Of a DNA stretch of 64,000 nt, positions 58,068 through 64,000 are shown one piece after another (the stretch's first letter is position 1; each line of letters begins with the position of its first letter). Where the stretch lies: positions 7,248,561 to 7,312,560 of the forward strand of contig AP018180.1 of assembly GCA_002368155.1 (NCBI GenBank), in the 5' to 3' direction. Made by a program: the position numbers and the translations under genes. Source of the DNA: Nostoc carneum NIES-2107 (lineage in GTDB: Bacteria > Cyanobacteriota > Cyanobacteriia > Cyanobacteriales > Nostocaceae). Below the pieces are notes generated by a model. The model ran no database searches. It worked only from the letters and a program-made list of their open reading frames with translations, and had not been told where the DNA came from.

Positions 58068-58628
58068 ATGCAACTTATCAAAATAGTAGCCACTATTAAT
58101 ATTATCGCCTTTGTCGCCATACCTGTAGGCATACAGAATTCAGCAGCAGCGCTAGATAGCAATCAGAAATCTTCAGAGAATTTAATGTTGCTGAATAAAA
58201 ATCAGATTGCTCTCAATGATATTTACATTGGGCCAAATCGAGATTTTGAAATTATGATGCCGGGAATAATTACAGAAAATAATTTTTATAAATTGATATC
58301 TGTAAGTCCTAATAAAACTGTATACACCATGATGAATACAGATTTTCCCGAAGCCTCAAGAATCCCGATTCCACAGATTCGCCAAATATTGCAAAGCGCA
58401 ATGCGAGAAACCATTGGTTTGACTGGCAAGGTTATTAGAAGTACTAATCTTGAAATTGATAATTATCCAGGATTAGAGCTACTAATGCAACATTCTGACG
58501 GTAGTTTGGGACAATATCGCGCATTTGTCGTCAACCAACGCCTTTACTTTATGGGAGCTTTAACACCAGATGAGTTAACCACTGAATCTGTGAATTTCTT
58601 TGATTCTTTCCGCGTTTATCCAGAGTAA
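58068..58628 (+). CDS. small secreted hypothetical protein
   Basis: A 186-residue protein with a Sec signal (LIKIVATINIIAFVAIPVGI, cleavage near SAAA/LD at residue ~29) and a mature part of mixed alpha/beta type (DIYIGPNRDFEIMMPGIITE ... GLTGKVIRSTNLEIDNYPGL ... FFDSFRVYPE). The end, FFDSFRV, is like other small periplasmic cyanobacterial proteins of unknown function. I chose ATG 58068 because AAAGGAGA lies 8 nt upstream; GTG 58065 would be in frame directly before it. It is not part of an operon: 277 bp separate it from the CLC gene and 349 bp from the M48 gene. Confidence 0.72.
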   Translation: MQLIKIVATINIIAFVAIPVGIQNSAAALDSNQKSSENLMLLNKNQIALNDIYIGPNRDFEIMMPGIITENNFYKLISVSPNKTVYTMMNTDFPEASRIPIPQIRQILQSAMRETIGLTGKVIRSTNLEIDNYPGLELLMQHSDGSLGQYRAFVVNQRLYFMGALTPDELTTESVNFFDSFRVYPE

Positions 58629-58977
58629 ATTGGTGACTAAAATTGAAGGAATTTATTAATTCATTAACCAATAAGTCTCACCCCACAAAGTTTTGATAAA
58701 AATATAACTTTTGCCATCAAAAGTGGGACTTATTAAATCCGTCAAGCCATGAGAATAGGAGAAGCACCGAAGATTACCATATAGAAAATATATTTTTCGG
58801 ACTTTATGCTACTCCTCACTATTAGAGGATGTTTGAAAAGGTAATGAGGGTTTCAAAGCCTCTTTCTTTGTAGGAGAGAGGAATGTAAATGAGGATTTTA
58901 GTATATATTTTGACTTTTCAAACATCCTCTTAAAAAATCTTTCCATCTAGTGCAATACCAAATAGAGGATTATTATT
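58629..58977. other. 349-bp intergenic region with a MITE
   Basis: No gene. The MITE at 58825-58929 occupies about a third of the gap; the rest is AT-rich and presumably holds the promoter of the M48 protease gene. A possible ribosome-binding region AGAGGATTATTATT precedes ATG 58978. Confidence 0.45.
58825..58929. mobile_element. 105-bp MITE with 16-bp ends and TTA duplication
   Basis: The left end GAGGATGTTTGAAAAG (58825-58840) and right end CTTTTCAAACATCCTC (58914-58929) are perfect 16-bp inverted repeats, flanked by TTA on both sides (58822-58824, 58930-58932). The ends match those of the element at 4555-4809 in 13 of 16 positions. No coding capacity; mobilisation by an IS5-type transposase elsewhere in the genome is likely. 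Confidence 0.72.
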
Positions 58978-59991
58978 ATGTCATCTCCAACAAAGCAAAA
59001 AATTAAAACTTTAGTTATTAGCGCCGCCGGCGTTCTGTCATTATTTACATATCCAAATCTTGTATTGAGCGCCCCACCAACTTCAACCCAAACTCAAGCT
59101 TCATCTGAATCAGATCAAGAAGTAATTGCCGATGAAAAGTCGATTTATCCAATCGCCGAAAAAATTATTCGTGCTAATGGACTTGATGAATATTCCTGGC
59201 GAATTAAAATAGAAGAAGACTATGATGATAATGCCTCTGCTAGGGATCTTAACCAAATTGTCATTCTCAAAGGGTTGCTCGACAAAGTAGATGGTGATGA
59301 AGCCGCTATTGCTTTAATAATAGGTCATGAAATAGCGCATCACAAACAACTTCATATTTATCATCGAACTGCATTTGAAAATAAGTTGGCGAAAAGATTG
59401 CAAGCAGAAGCCGATACAGAATTGCAAAATTTAATCGCCACAGAAACTAAAAAATTCCATGCTTATCAAAATACCAATCGTCGGAGAAAATCATTGTGCA
59501 AAAAACAAGATATTGCTCAAAATACATCATTAGCTAGCTCAGAATATCGTGTTCTCAACTGCCAAGGAAAGCCAGATAACGATAAACTTGAGCTAACCAA
59601 ACAAAAAATCTTGGCTGAAAAACGAGAACAATTTGAAAGTGCAGTTAAAAAATTGAGTCGCCAGCAAGAGTTGGAAGCTGATAAATTTGGCTATATGTAT
59701 ATGGTACGGGCTGGCTACGATCCAGAAGGTGCATTGCGAGTGCTAAATCTCATGGCACGTCTACCTCATGTTGATGAAAATGATAGTACTCATCCCTCTT
59801 TAATTGAAAGAATTAGTGCTATCAAAGAGTTAATGAAAAAATATCCCCCATCAACTCTCAAAGCGGAAGGCGAAATTCGCTTGCGTCAAAATCCCACACC
59901 TTTGACATTTGATGTTTCCAGAGATGGGGAATCTTTGCGAATTAACTCTCGGTTTGGTTCGCAGAAAACCCCCAGTCAAGCTAATAATTAG
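58978..59991 (+). CDS. secreted M48-family metallopeptidase
   Basis: A 337-residue zinc protease. The signal/anchor is at residues 10-32 (TLVISAAGVLSLFTYPNLVLSA). The zinc motif HEIAHH gives H117, E118 and H121 (HExxH). The third ligand Glu and following Asp lie in QELEADKFGYMYMVRAGYDP (about 230). A ~90-residue helical insert with a Lys/Arg-rich patch lies between them. This matches the BepA/YcaL-like soluble M48 group in the periplasm, involved in quality control of envelope proteins, though the target is unknown. The C-terminal ~40 residues are a low-complexity tail. A hairpin follows the stop codon. Confidence 0.83.
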   Translation: MSSPTKQKIKTLVISAAGVLSLFTYPNLVLSAPPTSTQTQASSESDQEVIADEKSIYPIAEKIIRANGLDEYSWRIKIEEDYDDNASARDLNQIVILKGLLDKVDGDEAAIALIIGHEIAHHKQLHIYHRTAFENKLAKRLQAEADTELQNLIATETKKFHAYQNTNRRRKSLCKKQDIAQNTSLASSEYRVLNCQGKPDNDKLELTKQKILAEKREQFESAVKKLSRQQELEADKFGYMYMVRAGYDPEGALRVLNLMARLPHVDENDSTHPSLIERISAIKELMKKYPPSTLKAEGEIRLRQNPTPLTFDVSRDGESLRINSRFGSQKTPSQANN

Positions 59992-59997
59992 CAGCGC

Positions 59998-60030
59998 AGA
60001 TCCCCGACTTCTTCAAGAAGTCGGGGATCT
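59998..60030. terminator. bidirectional hairpin terminator between convergent genes
   Basis: AGATCCCCGACTTC (59998-60011) pairs perfectly with 60017-60030 across a 5-nt loop. It sits 7 bp after the M48 stop and 25 bp from the end of the convergent NB-ARC gene. The core CCCCGACTT is shared with the hairpin at 121-149. Confidence 0.65.
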
Positions 60031-60054
60031 AAATTCGCTTTAAGTAAAAGTTTA

Positions 60055-61581
60055 TTAGCCAGCAGAAATTAGGTGAGAAATATTCCGGTGTCCGTACCCA
60101 AAGGGCAATCTTTTATCTTCTAATAAGGACAGAACATTCCTCAATTTATCTTCCAGTTGTTGCTGACTACGCCACTTAGCCAAAAGCATTTTTTTAATAG
60201 GTTTAACAATCCGGCGCATTTGCTCCTGATTGAGTTCCTCATCCTCTGGATTTTCTGTAATAAAACTATGAGTAATAAACAGTTCCGAACCCTGAATATC
60301 TTGATTGACAACTACTTGGTTAATCTCTTGGAAATTGCTTTCCACAAATTTATTAGTAGTATACTTTAAAATCACTGGTTCTAGTATATAGCGTGTGGGT
60401 ATATCTTCTGTATTTTTAGTAAGTAAAGAATGCCTTTCCAGTAAATCATTTAAAGTTTGAAATAGTTGATTGTAAGATAAAAATTCCTGAGTATCTTGTA
60501 CTAATTGATTCCATGAAGCTAAATTCCGTCTGATAGCTACCCAATACATCAGATTAGTTTCTGCTTCTGTAAGTTGATAGAATTGCTTATCTAAAAAGTC
60601 AGTAATTACATCATTAACAAAAATTGAGCCAGCCATAAACGGTGCTATATCACCATCAAATACAGTACGAATGTTCGGTGCAATTCTCTTTAGTATCCAC
60701 GGGTTGCTATAACGCCTGCTAAATTCCTCAAGCTCAGTATCTTTTCCAGAAAGACCTTCTGCTATTAAAATTTCTCTTGCTTCTTCATAAGTTAAAGCTC
60801 CTAATCTTTGGCAGCGAACTAATTTTTCTTCTAATAGTGCAATATTTTGAGGTTTTTCTCTACTAAGCAATAATAAACGGCTATTGTGTGCTTCTCTGGC
60901 AATTTTTTCTACAAATAAGTTATAGTTTGTATAATCTTCGCTATCATCGCCAATTATTTCTTGCCAACCATCCAGCACTATTAAACATCTTTGAGCCTTT
61001 AAATACTGGATGAGTTCAGAAATATTACCTTCTTCTTTCTCAGCTTTAGATAGGAATTGCACCAGTTTGTTGAGGATTTGTGGAAATGGCGGTGCTGATT
61101 CCAAAGAAAGCCAAATTATATAATCATATTGGTTAGCAATCTTGTCTACTAAGTGGCGAGCTAAGGCGCTTTTCCCAATTCCCCCCATTCCATAAACAAC
61201 AACTAACCGACAGCGTTCTTTAATTAGCCATTGCTGAAGTTCTGCTAACTGTTGGGTGCGACCATAAAAATTAGCAACATCTGGTGCTTCACTCAAATCT
61301 TTCTTAGCATCTACTTCATTTTCCGCTACATCTTCCCACTTCAATTTCAATATGTCGCAAAAAGCCTTAAATGTGTTGGTGTCAATACGTCTTTTTCCTT
61401 CCAGGAAGCGTCTCCAAGTCATTAACGAAACACTTGCACCGCGAACATTAGGAGGTAGATAATCCTTTTTTAAAGTCTCAATTGCTTCCTCAAGCCATCT
61501 CCTATCTTCTATAATCCAACCTTTTTGGTTTCGGGCATTGCGAATTAGGATTTTTCCTTCTTTGGAAGCTCTTAAAGTCAC
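60055..61581 (-). CDS. short NB-ARC (STAND) ATPase
   Basis: A 508-residue protein. The N-terminal domain (about 1-95, GWIIEDRRWLEEAIETL, TWRRFLEGKRRIDTNTFKAFCDIL) is the XRE-like module that heads many cyanobacterial NB-ARC proteins. The ATPase follows: Walker A GMGGIGKSA (131-139), Walker B CLIVLDGW (about 199-206), a sensor-type strand LLLLSREKP and a winged-helix region. Related proteins usually continue into WD40 or pentapeptide repeats; this one ends soon after KRLPFGYGHRNISHLISAG, with no repeats. STAND ATPases act as signal-triggered switches in regulation or antiviral defence. The GTG at 61581 has AGGAG 7 nt upstream. It lies 89 bp downstream of a receptor-like kinase gene on the same strand. 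Confidence 0.8.
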   Translation of the reverse strand: MTLRASKEGKILIRNARNQKGWIIEDRRWLEEAIETLKKDYLPPNVRGASVSLMTWRRFLEGKRRIDTNTFKAFCDILKLKWEDVAENEVDAKKDLSEAPDVANFYGRTQQLAELQQWLIKERCRLVVVYGMGGIGKSALARHLVDKIANQYDYIIWLSLESAPPFPQILNKLVQFLSKAEKEEGNISELIQYLKAQRCLIVLDGWQEIIGDDSEDYTNYNLFVEKIAREAHNSRLLLLSREKPQNIALLEEKLVRCQRLGALTYEEAREILIAEGLSGKDTELEEFSRRYSNPWILKRIAPNIRTVFDGDIAPFMAGSIFVNDVITDFLDKQFYQLTEAETNLMYWVAIRRNLASWNQLVQDTQEFLSYNQLFQTLNDLLERHSLLTKNTEDIPTRYILEPVILKYTTNKFVESNFQEINQVVVNQDIQGSELFITHSFITENPEDEELNQEQMRRIVKPIKKMLLAKWRSQQQLEDKLRNVLSLLEDKRLPFGYGHRNISHLISAG

Positions 61582-61670
61582 AAGCTATCTCCTACATCTA
61601 AATTTAAGTAATTTAAAGTATAGATTGTATGTGAGGTTATTACTCAGGGATAGGTAAAGAGTTATCTAAA

Positions 61671-64000
61671 CTAATTAATTTTTACTTCTTTGAATTGCGG
61701 TACCCTATCCCTGGAATTTTTTACAGGAGTAACGAGAAACATTAATTTATTTTCATTACTAGCATCAAATTGACGATCACCATTATTAAATCTCACTTCT
61801 AAGTTTGCACCTGGTGCAGAAAACGTAGATTTTTGTAACTCCTGATATAATTTTTCTCTGGTGATATCTCCGCTAATCGTTCTGATTCCTGCAACCATTG
61901 CCTGAATTGCATCGTATGTCATGGCTGTTCTAAAATTAATCAATACACGTTTGTTAGGTTCTGCAAAGATATCATTTGCTTGTTTCTCTAGTTCAGATAA
62001 TTCTGATGGTGGTTCACTTCTAATCCACTGAACAGATATAAGCAATTGCTCAGTAAAACCTGAAATATTTGCTGTTGTGGAGTAGGTTGCATTACCAGCT
62101 AACAGAATCATGTTTCCACGATTGGCAACTATCTCTAGTGCGTTCTTATTTCTTTCCTGTTCTAGAACCTTATTAGAAATTGCTATTAACATAAAATTTG
62201 CTTGTTTATCTTTTGCCTGTTGCATACAATTAGAGATATTTTCTCCTGGCTCTGCTATATTACATTCATCAATAATAACAATTTTATTTGGTTGTATTTC
62301 TCTTTTAAATTCTTTAATGAATGATTTATTGTAATCGTCTTGGTTATTTGGATCGTTGCTATATTTATAGAGAATAGCTACTTTAGCTTGGCTCAATTGA
62401 GTAGGAATTTTTTGTTGTTGATACCCGATATACTTGACCAATTTTTTTGCAGAAAGTGAGGCATCTGGAGATACACGAAAAACGTAATTGCTTAATTGAT
62501 AGTTATTATCTCTAACAGCTGTACTTGTGGGAGAAATTGCTACAATGTTTTGATCGTAAATATCTCCTGCTTTTTTTGTAGTATTGCTGGTGTAATGACC
62601 AATAACACCGAAAATAGTGTTATCTTTTTTGATTAGTTCTGCAACTCTTTCTGCTTGGTCTTCTCTATCGCCATCAGTACAAATTTGAATGAACAACATT
62701 TTCCCTTTAATCAGCATAAAATTATTGTTATTGATTTTATCTTGAACAATCGCAACTCCACGCAGAAATTCCTCAGCGATACCTGGATTAGGAACACAAA
62801 CTGCTACTTTGACAAACTTTCCATTATCAGCCGCTTTAGCGTTATTTAAAGCAATTCTTGTTTCTGGATCGTTGGGATAAATTTTAAGTTGTTCGTCAAA
62901 GTGTTTTTTAGCTTCACTAAATGCGTTTTTATCTCCTTGTAGACCTTTTTTGAAAGCTGCTGTACCTGCATCAAACTCTTGAAAAGCTTTTTTCCCAACT
63001 TGTCTAGCTTTAGCTTCTATTTCTTGCCTAAAGCCTTCTTGCCTAAAGCCTTCTGGCGGAATTAGACGTTTTTCCCCGCAACTAAAATTATTATCTGATA
63101 TGCAAGAAACAACAGGAGTTGGAATATTTCTATTGTCACAATAGTGGATAAGCAAAGCAATCAAAATTGCTGATAATGCTAAACTTAGCAAATACCAGAA
63201 TCTACGAATTATTATCAGCCTTTGAAAAATTGAAGTTGTTTGTGTTCGTTGTGTTGTTGGTGTTCGTTGTGGTTGTGTTGGTGTTGGATTTGGAGGACTT
63301 ATAACCGTATCTGGAGTTGATATAGCAGACAAAGCTTCAACAACCTCTTTTGCTGACTTATACCTTAGCTTTGGATCTGGCGATAGCATCTTGTCTAAAA
63401 TGTCCGCCAACTTTTTTTCTACGGTAGGAACGTATCTTCTCCAGCTTTCGTATAGTGGATTATGATTGTTGCATATTTGCATTGGTTCCTTACCTGTAAG
63501 TAAATAAACACAGGTTGCAGCAATAGCATATAAATCTGCTGAACGGTCTATACCTCTACCACTTAGCTGTTCCGGGGGTGCATAACCAGGTGTACCCATT
63601 GCCATAGATTGATTTACAGGAATCTCTGGTTCTAATTCTCTTTTGATTGCACTGTCAAAATCGATTAAATAAAGTTTCTTATTATCTCTGTGGCGAATTA
63701 TATTAGCAGGTTTGATATCTCGGTGAATAACATTTTGTTGATGAGTGTAATCGACGATATCTAAAAGCGATTGCAAAACTTCTACAACTTCAGTTTCGGA
63801 AAATCTCTTGTGAGTTTTGTTAGCTAATTCTCGATCCAGCGTTTGACCAGGAATGTACGTCTGTACTAAGTAAAAAAACTTTTGATGTTCGGATACTTCC
63901 AAGTCAAAATAATCGTATATCTTAGGAATTTGTGGGTGACTGAGATTATTTAAAATTTTTGCTCCTTGCTTAAACCCACGTTGTACTGATTCGATTAGTA
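61671..64000 (-). CDS. receptor-like Ser/Thr kinase with periplasmic ligand-binding domain (5' end outside window)
   Basis: The frame runs off the window at 64000, so the N-lobe start, including the Gly-rich loop and catalytic Lys, is not visible; about 32 codons (GAKILNNLSHPQIPKIYDYF) lie upstream of codon 63902. Counting from there: HRDIKPANIIR at 60-70; DFD in place of DFG at 81-83; GTPGYAPPEQL at 103-112; a Pro/Thr-rich linker; a membrane helix at about 235-253 (FWYLLSLALSAILIALLIHY). Then come a helical TPR-like part (about 300-360) and a type 1 periplasmic-binding fold (about 365-743, VKVAVCVPNPGIAEEFLRGV, FGVIGHYTSNTTKKAGDIY, VAISPTSTAVRDNNYQLSNYVFRVSPD) like LivK. It should bind a small ligand outside the membrane and signal within. 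Confidence 0.85.
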   Translation of the reverse strand, partial: LIESVQRGFKQGAKILNNLSHPQIPKIYDYFDLEVSEHQKFFYLVQTYIPGQTLDRELANKTHKRFSETEVVEVLQSLLDIVDYTHQQNVIHRDIKPANIIRHRDNKKLYLIDFDSAIKRELEPEIPVNQSMAMGTPGYAPPEQLSGRGIDRSADLYAIAATCVYLLTGKEPMQICNNHNPLYESWRRYVPTVEKKLADILDKMLSPDPKLRYKSAKEVVEALSAISTPDTVISPPNPTPTQPQRTPTTQRTQTTSIFQRLIIIRRFWYLLSLALSAILIALLIHYCDNRNIPTPVVSCISDNNFSCGEKRLIPPEGFRQEGFRQEIEAKARQVGKKAFQEFDAGTAAFKKGLQGDKNAFSEAKKHFDEQLKIYPNDPETRIALNNAKAADNGKFVKVAVCVPNPGIAEEFLRGVAIVQDKINNNNFMLIKGKMLFIQICTDGDREDQAERVAELIKKDNTIFGVIGHYTSNTTKKAGDIYDQNIVAISPTSTAVRDNNYQLSNYVFRVSPDASLSAKKLVKYIGYQQQKIPTQLSQAKVAILYKYSNDPNNQDDYNKSFIKEFKREIQPNKIVIIDECNIAEPGENISNCMQQAKDKQANFMLIAISNKVLEQERNKNALEIVANRGNMILLAGNATYSTTANISGFTEQLLISVQWIRSEPPSELSELEKQANDIFAEPNKRVLINFRTAMTYDAIQAMVAGIRTISGDITREKLYQELQKSTFSAPGANLEVRFNNGDRQFDASNENKLMFLVTPVKNSRDRVPQFKEVKIN

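Noticed and set aside
57809-58162. 117-residue minus-strand frame between the CLC and small secreted protein genes
   Set aside because: It overlaps the start and ribosome-binding site of the gene at 58068, has no recognisable domain, and crosses a probable promoter region.

Overview
The window comes from a filamentous, most likely heterocyst-forming cyanobacterium of the Nostoc/Anabaena type. The evidence is the many HIP1 octamers (GCGATCGC) in coding sequence, heptameric tandem repeats and small palindromic repeats between genes, long AT-rich intergenic stretches, and a gene order that recalls the heterocyst envelope polysaccharide (HEP) island of Anabaena sp. PCC 7120. No rRNA, tRNA or CRISPR array was seen.

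Region 1 (about 0.3-19.9 kb, all + strand) is a polysaccharide locus: GT2 transferase, PhyH-like dioxygenase, RfbC-like epimerase, SAF-domain oxidoreductase, GT4, Wzc-like chain-length/ATPase protein, HepC-like sugar transferase, GT-A-fold transferase, HepA-like ABC exporter, GT2, a GT4-GT2 fusion, an O-antigen polymerase-like membrane protein and a last GT4. Together they would make sugar precursors, assemble repeat units, polymerise and export a polymer. An ~87-bp repeat in inverted orientation brackets hepC-hepA, and a nested MITE lies upstream of the first GT4.

Region 2 (20.8-30.7 kb, +) is a three-gene surface/secretion unit: a large DUF11/RTX protein with four exact-length 396-bp repeats, a two-partner-secretion adhesin, and a membrane-anchored TPR-CHAT protease. 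Small membrane and hypothetical genes follow, then an intact IS1380-family element (32042-33896) with a TTAA target duplication.

Region 3 (33.9-41.5 kb, - strand) is a mycosporine-like amino acid (sunscreen) operon, mysA-mysB-mysC-mysD. About 2.1 kb upstream and on the same strand is a PhyH-type Fe(II)/2-oxoglutarate oxygenase that is a good candidate for mysH, the enzyme that makes palythines.

Region 4 (42-52 kb) holds a Ser/Thr kinase with PDZ and TPR domains and a divergent small protein made of six exact 19-residue repeats. Next comes a zone of broken genes (histidine kinase/receiver, IS4-family remnant, GMC oxidoreductase, ABC transporter, pentapeptide repeat). One intact gene sits in this zone, a rifampin-phosphotransferase-like enzyme closely resembling those of Firmicutes.

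Region 5 (52-64 kb) carries a GH13 amylase with a starch-binding domain, a lipoprotein, a CLC chloride channel/transporter with CBS and USP domains whose gating glutamate is Gln, a small secreted protein, a MITE and a secreted M48 protease. On the opposite strand is a probable operon of a receptor-like kinase (kinase, membrane segment, periplasmic ligand-binding domain; 5' end outside the window) followed by a short NB-ARC ATPase.
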